From positions 1 through 59,119 of the forward strand of contig CALXVR010000007.1 in the NCBI GenBank assembly GCA_944392155.1: DNA of 59,119 bases, in the 5' to 3' direction. The notes beneath the pieces were generated by a model. The model saw nothing but the letters and a program-made list of their open reading frames with translations. It searched no databases and was not told where the DNA came from. The number at the start of each line of letters is the position of its first letter. Positions within the stretch are counted from its first letter, which is position 1. Both the position numbers and the translations under genes were made by a program. Below are positions 52,521-59,119 of the stretch, one piece after another. Source of the DNA: an uncultured Alphaproteobacteria bacterium. Its GTDB lineage: Bacteria; Pseudomonadota; Alphaproteobacteria; RF32; CAG-239.

Positions 52521-52562
52521 TCAATAAAAACAGATTCGTTTAATCATCAAAAAGGAGGCATA

Positions 52563-53036
52563 ATGCGCAAAAGCATAATCTTGGGGCTAAGTGCCGTCAT
52601 CCTAACTTTTTCAAGCATAACAGGAGCAACAGAAATGAAAACAGCACCGCTTAATACCGTATTCGGACAAGGCGAGAAAAATCCTTATGGCGAATTTTTT
52701 ACCGGACAAACTTACTTGCAGCGTTTGAGTGCAAATGATGAAATCTGGAATTCCTCAATCGCGAACGTAACTTTTGAGCCCGGCGCAAGAACAAACTGGC
52801 ACAAGCACAGCGGCGGACAAATCCTTTTGGTTTTGGACGGCGAGGGGCGCTATCAGGAAAAAGGCAAAGAGGTACAGGTCTTGCATAAAGGCGATGTCGT
52901 CCGCATTCCGCTCAATGTTGAACATTGGCATGGCGCAGCACCGAACGCTTGGTTTACGCATATTTCCATAGAAACCAATCTGCCGAACAATCAAACCACA
53001 TGGCTTAATCCGGTTACGGATGCCGAATATAAATAG
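52563..53036 (+). CDS. Exported cupin protein
   Basis: A 157-residue protein with a signal peptide (1-22, ending ITGATE) and one cupin domain. TNWHKHSGGQ supplies two metal-binding His, and EHWHG a third. Such cupins linked with reductases often act on small electrophiles or are stress proteins, but the substrate is unknown. AAGGAGG precedes the ATG. It is the first gene behind the MerR-type promoter, with the flavoprotein gene 12 bases after it. Confidence 0.82.
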   Translation: MRKSIILGLSAVILTFSSITGATEMKTAPLNTVFGQGEKNPYGEFFTGQTYLQRLSANDEIWNSSIANVTFEPGARTNWHKHSGGQILLVLDGEGRYQEKGKEVQVLHKGDVVRIPLNVEHWHGAAPNAWFTHISIETNLPNNQTTWLNPVTDAEYK

Positions 53037-53048
53037 AAAGGGAAAAAG

Positions 53049-53591
53049 ATGAGCAAAAAAGTTTTAATCTTATCGGCCAGCTTTCGCAAACACGGCAACT
53101 CAGACACACTTTGCGACAAGTTTATGGAGGGAGCCAAAGAAGCAGGCAACGAAGTAGAGAAGATTTATATTAATGACAAGCAGATAAATTATTGTCGGGG
53201 TTGCGGTGTTTGCAACAATACGCATAAATGCGTGCAAAAAGATGATATGGCCGAGATTCTGGACAAGATGATTAAGGCTGACATAATTGTTATGGCAACG
53301 CCGGTTTACTTTTATTCCATGAACGGGCAAATGAAAACTCTGATAGACCGCACGGTTCCGCGTTATGAAGAAATAGCCGACAAAGACTTTTACTTCATTG
53401 TGGCGGCAGCAGATGATAACAAGGACAATATGCGCCGCACTTTGGAGGGCTTTAGAGGATTTACGGAAGATTGCCTGCCCGGAGCTAAAGAAAAAGGCGT
53501 GATTTATGGCACGGGAGCTTGGCAGATAGGCGATATTAACGCATCTCCGGCCATGCAGCAGGCTTATGAAATGGGCAAGAGCATTCATTAA
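53049..53591 (+). CDS. Flavodoxin-fold NAD(P)H-dependent oxidoreductase
   Basis: A 180-residue FMN-binding reductase. ILSASFRKHGNSDTL is the phosphate loop, YCRGCGVCNNTHKC has four Cys in the place where related iron-sulphur flavoproteins hold a cluster or regulatory cysteines, and ATPVYFYSMNGQMKTLIDR is a flavin-binding signature. Runs with the cupin gene under a MerR-type promoter, so it is likely induced by a reactive compound or oxidant. Ends at a bidirectional terminator. Confidence 0.88.
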   Translation: MSKKVLILSASFRKHGNSDTLCDKFMEGAKEAGNEVEKIYINDKQINYCRGCGVCNNTHKCVQKDDMAEILDKMIKADIIVMATPVYFYSMNGQMKTLIDRTVPRYEEIADKDFYFIVAAADDNKDNMRRTLEGFRGFTEDCLPGAKEKGVIYGTGAWQIGDINASPAMQQAYEMGKSIH

Positions 53592-53627
53592 AAAAAATCC
53601 CCTCCGCAAAAGAGGGGATTTTTTTTT
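53590..53627. terminator. Bidirectional terminator
   Basis: ATCCCCTC and GAGGGGAT form a stem with A-run on one side and T-run on the other. It serves both the flavoprotein gene and the convergent 390-residue gene. Confidence 0.9.
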
Positions 53628-54798
53628 AGCCATTCTGCCGTTTTTGCGCTAAGTAATCCAAATTACATTTTCTGGCGAAGTCATAAACTTCTTTGGTCAA
53701 AGCCTCTCCGTTTGCTTTCATTTTTTCAAAAGCCGAAGCTTCTTTGATATTCATATTTTTGTCATCGCTCAAAATAAGTTCTTCTAAGGGCGGCAGTGGC
53801 GTAAATTTTTCATCCTGTTGCAAAGAGTTTTTGATGACGTTGCTCAAGATAGTCTTGCTGAAATGTGTCAGAAGCTGTCCATAATTGAGCTGATTGTTCC
53901 CCTGATAATTAACTACATCATGCTCGCTTTCATTACACATAGCAGGCCCCACATCCATAAAAGGAAAACGTTGCTTGACTAAAAACATATTTCCCATTTT
54001 ACCACTCAAGAAAGAGGGTTTTAGGTCAAACCATCTGTATTTTTCAATTTTTTCCTGATTCTTGTCTTCTTCGGCATAATAACGCATACTATTTTCTCGT
54101 AAGCGTTTATCAATATAATCCGTAAAATAGTTTAAAGGTTTCGGAATTTTAGGGTCATAAGCAGACATAAAGCTGATGATATTTGACTTCGCCACACCCA
54201 AAGGACACCCCGGCGCATGGGCAATTACCGTCATCTGCTGTTGTATTTGATTTCTTTCTTTGCCCGAATAACCAAGCTCAGCCATTTTCTGCTGCATAAG
54301 CTCTTCTAACTTCACAGCCACAAAACCACCGTGGCAATGCGCCACAAAAGTAACTTTACGCAGCCGACGCATCGCTTCCTCTGCATCAATTTTCTTGCCA
54401 TCTTGTGAGATTCTTGGTTCTATAACTTTATGGTACAAATCTTCAATATATTGCGGATTAAGTTCTTCCGGACCGGAATTTTCATCAATTTTAGCTCGTT
54501 TTTGAGACGACATAACCATCCCATATTTTTTAAACAAACTTTGCCGCGCGTAACCTTTTTTTCCATCACCAAAATCATAACGTACGCTATAAACGGGCAT
54601 ATCTATATTCATTGGAGCTAAAATCTCGTTTTTAATAATTTTAGCATAGCCGTTTGCCGCTTTTTCTTTTTCGGTGCCGTCGCCGCCCAAATAAACCACG
54701 CAAGCCTCATCTGCGGGAATCTGCTTCCTTTCCACAAATCCAAAAGGATTAGCTTCGGTTTTTTCCGTACGCTGATAAACATAAAGATGTGATGTCAT
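53626..54798 (-). CDS. Uncharacterised protein with lipase-like Cys elbow
   Basis: A 390-residue cytoplasmic protein, not recognised. KVTFVAHCHGGFVAVKLEEL near 168-187 looks like the nucleophile elbow of an alpha/beta hydrolase (GHSHGG) with Cys in place of Ser. A conserved-looking HAPGCPLG follows near 218, and CVVYLGGDGTEKEKAANGYA near 33-52 could be the first strand and oxyanion region. Many Asn, Lys and Gln, few membrane traits. It may be a thiol hydrolase or a non-catalytic relative. It is a single gene. Confidence 0.62.
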   Translation of the reverse strand: MTSHLYVYQRTEKTEANPFGFVERKQIPADEACVVYLGGDGTEKEKAANGYAKIIKNEILAPMNIDMPVYSVRYDFGDGKKGYARQSLFKKYGMVMSSQKRAKIDENSGPEELNPQYIEDLYHKVIEPRISQDGKKIDAEEAMRRLRKVTFVAHCHGGFVAVKLEELMQQKMAELGYSGKERNQIQQQMTVIAHAPGCPLGVAKSNIISFMSAYDPKIPKPLNYFTDYIDKRLRENSMRYYAEEDKNQEKIEKYRWFDLKPSFLSGKMGNMFLVKQRFPFMDVGPAMCNESEHDVVNYQGNNQLNYGQLLTHFSKTILSNVIKNSLQQDEKFTPLPPLEELILSDDKNMNIKEASAFEKMKANGEALTKEVYDFARKCNLDYLAQKRQNG

Positions 54799-54872
54799 TT
54801 ACTTTTCCTTGTCTTCAATTCTTGAACAATTCAAATATTAGCATATTTTGAAGCGGGAGACAAGGTTTAATC

Positions 54873-56042
54873 TCAGCTGAGTTTTTGGTGCATTTCTTCC
54901 GCCGCGGCTTTGCCGGAAGCCAGAGCTTCTACAAGGGTGGAGCCGCCTGTTTTACAATCTCCGGCATAAATAACTTTTTCATGCGAGACTTTTTCATCGG
55001 CAAAACTCCCCACAGCTTTAATAATCAGTGCAAACCCGGGGATTTTGAATGATGTTTCAGGCACGGCTTCTAATTTTCCGTCCCTGAAACGGTTACGATG
55101 CACGGTTAGTGTATAACCATCAGGCGTTTTTTCAACACATTCGGGGCTGCATAAGGCTGAAACATTGATATGCTCGTCAATCAGCTCTAAATATTCTGCT
55201 TTGGAGATGCGCATATCAGAGAGTTTGCGTCGCACAAACATATCCACTTGCTCAGCGCCGCCTTTGGCTGCTGTAAAAGCGCAGTCAGCCGCCACATTTC
55301 CGCCGCCGATAACCGCCACTTTGCCGGATGTTACATATTTGTCGGGATATTTCAGATAATCCATATGCGAAACACAATGCTCTTCGCCCTTAATGTTTAA
55401 GATGGCAGTATTAGGTTCGCCGGTGGTAACAATCACGCCGTCATAATCTGTCAAAAGAGCAACAACATCTTTCACACTCGTATTAAAGTTAACCGAGATT
55501 AGAGGTGTATCGCTAACAAAAGCCCAATCTTTATCAATAGATTCTTGCGGCAATCTGTTTTGCGGAATAAGGTTCAACGCACCGCCGATTTTATCTGTTT
55601 TTTCAAAAATATGCGCAACATATCCTTTTTTTGCTAAAGATGTTGCAGCCGCAATACCGGCAGGACCTCCGCCGATAATGGCAATCTTTTTACCATTGGG
55701 TTCAACAGAGCTATAATCTTCTTTTTCTGTCCGGAAATTTTCCATAATGGTAGCCTGAACTTTGGGAATATTGATGGCAAAGTCAATTTTGGCACGCGTG
55801 CAGGCTTTCATACAAAATTTATCCGGACAAATTAAGCCGCAAGTTTGCCCCATGGGATTTGCGTCACTTATATTTTTAACCGCGTCTTGAGTGTTGCCAT
55901 TCTTGGTATATTCTATAAATGCGCGCGGATTACAATGAACGGGGCAGGCGTGCATACAGGGTTCGTTTTTGCAATTAAGACATCTGTCCAGTTCTGCTTT
56001 GAGCTGAACTTTGCTTAGGTAAACTTTTTTTGCCTCAGACAT
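54873..56042 (-). CDS. GltD-like FAD/Fe-S oxidoreductase
   Basis: The N-terminal Fer4_20-type domain has Cys clusters C-x2-C-x4-C-x3-C (CLNCKNEPCMHAC) and CGLICPDKFCMKAC, for two [4Fe-4S] clusters. A pair of Rossmann folds follows: IAIIGGGPAGIAAA near 122 for FAD and VAVIGGGNVAADCA near 245 for NAD(P)H. The end GDCKTGGSTLVEALASGKAA is the FAD-binding signature. Relatives are the small subunit of glutamate synthase and the N-terminal half of dihydropyrimidine dehydrogenase. No large subunit adjoins it. ATG at 56042 is chosen; the open frame runs 21 codons further up. Confidence 0.87.
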   Translation of the reverse strand: MSEAKKVYLSKVQLKAELDRCLNCKNEPCMHACPVHCNPRAFIEYTKNGNTQDAVKNISDANPMGQTCGLICPDKFCMKACTRAKIDFAINIPKVQATIMENFRTEKEDYSSVEPNGKKIAIIGGGPAGIAAATSLAKKGYVAHIFEKTDKIGGALNLIPQNRLPQESIDKDWAFVSDTPLISVNFNTSVKDVVALLTDYDGVIVTTGEPNTAILNIKGEEHCVSHMDYLKYPDKYVTSGKVAVIGGGNVAADCAFTAAKGGAEQVDMFVRRKLSDMRISKAEYLELIDEHINVSALCSPECVEKTPDGYTLTVHRNRFRDGKLEAVPETSFKIPGFALIIKAVGSFADEKVSHEKVIYAGDCKTGGSTLVEALASGKAAAEEMHQKLS

Positions 56043-56121
56043 TTTTATATTATTCCCAAAATTAATACCTTTTACAGTAAAGCGTTTATAAGTGCGGCAA
56101 GTCAAGTATTATTTAGGTGAA

Positions 56122-56157
56122 TAAACAAAAAATAAAACCCCTTTCGGGGCTTTATTT
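56122..56157 (-). terminator. Terminator of the SemiSWEET-GGDEF gene
   Basis: On the minus strand AAAGCCCC-GAAA-GGGGTTTT followed by ATTTTTTG, directly after the stop. Confidence 0.8.
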
Positions 56158-56951
56158 TATTTTTTGTAGAACTGAATTTTTATTTTACTCTTGGGTGATA
56201 CTTCCTCAATAGCCTTATCGGCACCATGGATAAGATCGGATAGAGCTTTCGCATGTTTGGAAGTATTGGCTCCCATTATCGGTAAAAACATAATTTTTTC
56301 TTTAGCTGAACATTTAAATTGAATTTTTTTAATATTTTCAGTTAATCTGGCGGCAACAACTTTTGTTCCTTTTTCATCAGAGTTTGCAAGAAAAATAACA
56401 AACTTTTCATGATTATAACGAGCGACCATATCCGTCCCACGCAAATCTTTTTCAATAACTGCGCCGATTTGCTTTAAAGCCTTGTCCGCGGTTTTTTGAT
56501 TTGTTTTTGCTCTGAGTTTTTCTAAATTATCAATCTTAAGCATTATTACGGAAAAATTTTGCTTTGCAATCAAAGACTGAGCAATTTTTTCGGGAGCTGC
56601 CTGTAAAAAATATTTCATATTATAAACAGTCGTAATGTCATCTCTGCGTTCACGTTCAATTCTGTCTTCCGCATCGTAATACAAAATAAGAATAAGAATA
56701 ACAAACGAGCACAAGAAGGTAATTAAGTTTGAAAATAGCAAAATATAAGAATCTATATACACACCATATGCAAACCAACAAACCAAACCTAAACAATAAA
56801 TGATATACATATAGCTGGAAAGCGAAGAAACATTCTTTGTTTCAATAATTTTCCAAATCTGTAAAGCAAATGTTAAAATGGTTGATAAACCGGCAGCATA
56901 GCCGATGTATGTAAAAATTGTATCTTCATCAAACATAATATTTTCAAACAT
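56157..56951 (-). CDS. SemiSWEET (PQ-loop) domain fused to degenerate GGDEF domain
   Basis: Residues 12-92 form three membrane segments with the SemiSWEET order: GYAAGLSTILTFALQIWKI, then TKNVSSLSSYMYIIYCLGLV, then YGVYIDSYILLFSNLITFL. The usual Pro-Gln is Leu-Gln. Residues 100-262 have the GGDEF-domain pattern (DDITTVYNMKYF, ...DNLEKLRAKTNQKTADKAL) but the signature is NHEKF in place of GGDEF, at 180-184, so cyclase activity is unlikely. It looks like a sugar-transporter half used as membrane sensor. The gene is single, with its own terminator. Confidence 0.82.
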   Translation of the reverse strand: MFENIMFDEDTIFTYIGYAAGLSTILTFALQIWKIIETKNVSSLSSYMYIIYCLGLVCWFAYGVYIDSYILLFSNLITFLCSFVILILILYYDAEDRIERERRDDITTVYNMKYFLQAAPEKIAQSLIAKQNFSVIMLKIDNLEKLRAKTNQKTADKALKQIGAVIEKDLRGTDMVARYNHEKFVIFLANSDEKGTKVVAARLTENIKKIQFKCSAKEKIMFLPIMGANTSKHAKALSDLIHGADKAIEEVSPKSKIKIQFYKK

Positions 56952-57031
56952 AACACAACTCCAACTTTTTTCTTTAAGCTAGCATTCTAGGTTTTAATTT
57001 ATGGTTAAAAATCAGAAGCCATTAAAAAAAA

Positions 57032-58254
57032 CTAAAATGTAATGTAGTTTTTATTGGGAAAGATGATTTTAAATCCTTCTTTATTCAATAATTCTATACA
57101 TTCATCATGTGGATGTCCGTAACGGTTATTTATCCCATAAGAAATGAACGCGTTTCTAGAAAAAGCTGCACTATTGTTATAAATGCAGGGTGAATATACT
57201 AATTTACGTAAAAATTTTTCAGACGTTCCTGTCTTACTTCCATGATGACTAACTTTTAGTACTATTTGCGTATAAAAATCTTCTAGACGTTCTTTTTCTA
57301 AGGTCTCATACCCCATATCACCTGTTAGATAGTACAGCTTATTTTGATAATAGATTTGCAATAATGTTGAATTATCATTTTCATCAATATTGCCATGATG
57401 AAAAGAAAAAAAGAGTCTGGTAGCCCCATCTTTAATCAATAAAAAATGTAAAAGAGAAATAATTTTAGATTTTTTCTCGGCGAGTTGTAATAGTTTATCC
57501 ACTTGGTTGGGGCGTGATGGTTCAAGGAAAGATTGATTAATAATGACGCTGTTAATTTTCAAATCATTATCTTTCAGTAAAAGGTAAGCGCCACAGTAAT
57601 GATCATAATGGCGATGAGTAAGAATAAGAGCTTCAATGGGGCGTCTGTCCAAAAGTTTTTTTAATTCTGTAAGAGTATTTTTTTTATGTTTTTGCGTAAT
57701 ATGTGTATCAACAATAAAAGCATGACCTTCTGAAGATATAAACAAAGACAAATCACCTTGACCAACATCAAAACAATATAATTTGGGCTTTTGATGGTTA
57801 GAGTTTTGGGGAAGGCTAAGAAGGTCGAAGGAAGTATAATCTTCTTTTATTTTTTTATATTTTTGTTTTTTTAGTTCGGGAGGTAATTTGTTTTCGTAAG
57901 GATATTCGCAAGTAAGATTTACTTCTCTCAAGTCAATAAAATATTTTAATGTATTATCTCTGAAATCTTTTTTACTATATATTTTTTTTATATCTTTTCT
58001 TTTGATTCTGACAAAAGCGCCATCATAAAGACCATTATCAGAACATTGATCATGTCTAATGGAAAGTTTCTTTTTTTCAATATAAAAGATATAAGATTTT
58101 TATTTACTTGTCGTGGCGAAATAGCAATATTGAGTTCATCTGCCAAATAAGAATATTCTCTTTGTTTTAATAATCTGGCAACAAATATTTCAGGGGCAAA
58201 ATATTTAACGGAATCTACAAAATATAACTCTCCATCATCCATATTATTATTCAT
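57032..58254 (-). pseudogene. MBL-fold (ComEC-like) protein gene with a -1 frameshift in a poly-A tract
   Basis: Two overlapping frames appear to be one gene. The first (58254-57988, 88 codons) opens with MNNNMDDGELYFV; at a run of seven A (58071-58077 on the plus strand) the frame that continues the protein is -1, and it stays open through KLSIRHDQCSDNGLYDG, KRKDIKK and FIDLREVNLTCEYPY into an MBL domain ending at 57032. LTHRHYDHYCGAYL holds the HxHxDH ligands and KVSHHGSKTG is a later ligand, as in ComEC/Rec2 relatives. The combined product is about 405 residues. The alternatives are a real mutation, phase variation, recoding or an assembly error. The region is AT-rich. Confidence 0.7.
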
Positions 58255-58344
58255 TTACATGTTCCAAAGATTTAAAATTATAACCATACACTTATTATGC
58301 ATGGATTTAATCTAAATACAATTGTTATTATAAAAATTATTTCT

Positions 58345-58470
58345 TATGGCGTAATGTCTACACCTGCAGTCGTGATAGACGGCAAAGTAGCTTTTGCCGG
58401 AGGAGTTCCTTCAAAAGAGCAGGTTGAAAGCTGGTTTACAAAATCAGGATGTTCTTGCTGCTGTATTTGA
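58345..58470 (+). pseudogene. 5'-truncated thioredoxin-like redox protein
   Basis: YGVMSTPAVVIDGKVAFAGG and VPSKEQVESWFTKSG, then CSCCCI and a stop, match the C-terminal half of the small Thioredoxin_3 (redox-active disulfide 2) proteins. The first half with the active-site C-x2-C is missing: upstream codons are AT-rich and do not resemble the family. An ATG at 58300 or 58363 could start a peptide, but it would lack the active site. It is probably a remnant, left where the AT-rich MBL gene adjoins. Confidence 0.7.
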
Positions 58471-58498
58471 TTAATTTTTAGAAAACAACATAAATTCC

Positions 58499-58527
58499 TT
58501 GCAATCTGCTCTGTTATATTTTATACA
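58499..58527 (+). promoter_or_regulatory. Promoter of the fluoride riboswitch transcript
   Basis: TTGCAA, 17 bases, TATACA. Transcription would begin near 58533, exactly at the 5' side of the riboswitch fold. Confidence 0.6.
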
Positions 58528-58531
58528 AGAC

Positions 58532-58625
58532 AGAAGGGAATGATGTTCTCCCCGGTTAATATTAACCAAACCGCCTTTATGGCTGATGACTTCTACCACT
58601 AAGGAGGGAGAAGTCTTTTTTGTTT
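58532..58625 (+). promoter_or_regulatory. Fluoride riboswitch (crcB motif) with terminator
   Basis: GGGAATGATGTTCTCCC, then AACCGCC, then GGCTGATGACTTCTACC carry the conserved elements of the crcB RNA motif: a short first hairpin, the AACCGCC pseudoknot strand and the GCTGATGAC...CTAC 3' part. GACTTCT (58588-58594) can instead pair with AGAAGTC (58609-58615) followed by a T-run, forming a terminator. Binding of fluoride should hold the aptamer and prevent the terminator, turning on the next gene. Confidence 0.9.
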
Positions 58626-58643
58626 TAAATAAGGAGTTTTTTT

Positions 58644-59119
58644 ATGACTTGCAAACATCAATGCTCACATGAAGTTGAACAGATGTGCCCACTGTACAAA
58701 GGGGCGAGACATGAGCCGGCACCAATTCCTGAGGAAGGAAAATGGGTTAAGGCAAAACAAATTACCGATATTTCAGGTTTGACCCATGGTTGTGGTTGCT
58801 GCGCACCGCAACAAGGCACTTGCAAATTGACACTGAATGTTAAAGAAGGTGTGATTGAAGAAGCTTTGGTTGAAACCATTGGCTGCTCAGGCATGACACA
58901 CTCTGCCGCTATGGCTGCGGAAATTTTGCCGGGAAAAACAATTTTGGAAGCTTTGAACACAGACTTGGTATGCGATGCAATTAACGTTGCTATGCGCGAG
59001 TTGTTCTTGCAAATCGTTTATGGTCGTACTCAAACCGCATTTTCTGAAAACGGTTTGCCGATTGGTGCCGGTTTGGAAGATTTGGGTAAAGGCTTGCGTT
59101 CTCAAGTCGGTACCATGTA
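58644..59119 (+). CDS. NifU-like Fe-S scaffold protein (cut by right edge)
   Basis: ATG at 58644 with AAGGAG upstream; the frame is open for 158 codons to the edge. A Cys-rich N-terminus (MTCKHQCSHEVEQMCPLYKG) is followed by THGCGCCAPQQGTCKL, then a NifU/IscU N-terminal-like part (VKEGVIEEALVETIGCSG). From memory such genes are called Fe-S cluster assembly scaffold and often precede a gene for a GGGtGRT protein in anaerobes; the next gene is outside the window. Its expression is governed by the fluoride riboswitch. Confidence 0.8.
   Translation, partial: MTCKHQCSHEVEQMCPLYKGARHEPAPIPEEGKWVKAKQITDISGLTHGCGCCAPQQGTCKLTLNVKEGVIEEALVETIGCSGMTHSAAMAAEILPGKTILEALNTDLVCDAINVAMRELFLQIVYGRTQTAFSENGLPIGAGLEDLGKGLRSQVGTM

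Noticed and set aside
53100..53633. Minus-strand open frame of 177 codons inside the flavoprotein gene
   Set aside because: Crosses a terminator and is antisense to a clear FMN reductase.

Overview
The window reads as the chromosome of a low-GC, flagellated, Gram-negative alphaproteobacterium, probably an uncultured host-associated relative of the Rhodospirillales. That placement rests on gene content: an RNase E with an acidic S1 insertion, RF2 with a programmed frameshift, an AsmA/YhdP-like protein, AapJ-like and MlaC-like periplasmic proteins, an alphaproteobacterial-type HTH/S24 regulator and a sigma-54 flagellar promoter. No 16S rRNA is present, so the placement is inference.

Layout. 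1-14.4 kb is housekeeping: a truncated exported protein, a BepA-like M48 protease overlapping rne, then amiC, a class A penicillin-binding protein, prfB, a membrane-anchored hydrolase, a YhdP-like giant and a HAD-like protein in a tightly packed run. 14.4-26.3 kb is a phage-derived block: a divergent repressor followed by terminase, lysis, portal, scaffold, capsid, adaptor, nozzle and internal virion genes of a short-tailed (T7-like) phage. It has no integrase, replication genes or tail fibre. 26.3-36.2 kb is mixed: an esterase, two periplasmic binding proteins, gltX-cysS, a multi-hairpin RNA element with an HTH gene, dispersed palindromic repeats, a UPF0173 hydrolase, a YefM/YoeB cassette between 43-bp direct repeats next to tRNA-Leu, a TPR-methyltransferase and a Cys-rich DUF2934-like protein. 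36.4-42.9 kb is a glgB-glgX-malQ glycogen/maltodextrin operon. 42.9-49.4 kb is a flagellar operon read leftwards (flgI, flgJ N-domain, flgN, flgK, flgL) behind a consensus sigma-54 promoter. 49.5-59.1 kb holds a 56-residue membrane protein, an ABC-F ATPase, ybaK, a MerR-type promoter driving a cupin and a flavoprotein, a hydrolase-like protein with a Cys nucleophile elbow, a GltD-like oxidoreductase, a SemiSWEET-GGDEF fusion, a frameshifted MBL-fold gene, a truncated thioredoxin, and a fluoride riboswitch ahead of a NifU-like gene cut by the right edge.

The most interesting items are: (1) the compact podovirus-like particle cluster, which has the gene content expected of a domesticated particle or gene-transfer-agent-like element; (2) the dispersed repeat whose hairpin shows a compensatory base change between copies; (3) the toxin-antitoxin cassette flanked by exact 43-bp repeats; (4) the SemiSWEET-GGDEF fusion; (5) the fluoride riboswitch controlling a Fe-S scaffold-type gene; (6) the 31.6-31.8 kb RNA element with competing folds; and (7) the poly-A frameshift in the MBL gene. 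All calls come from reading the sequence; no searches were run.
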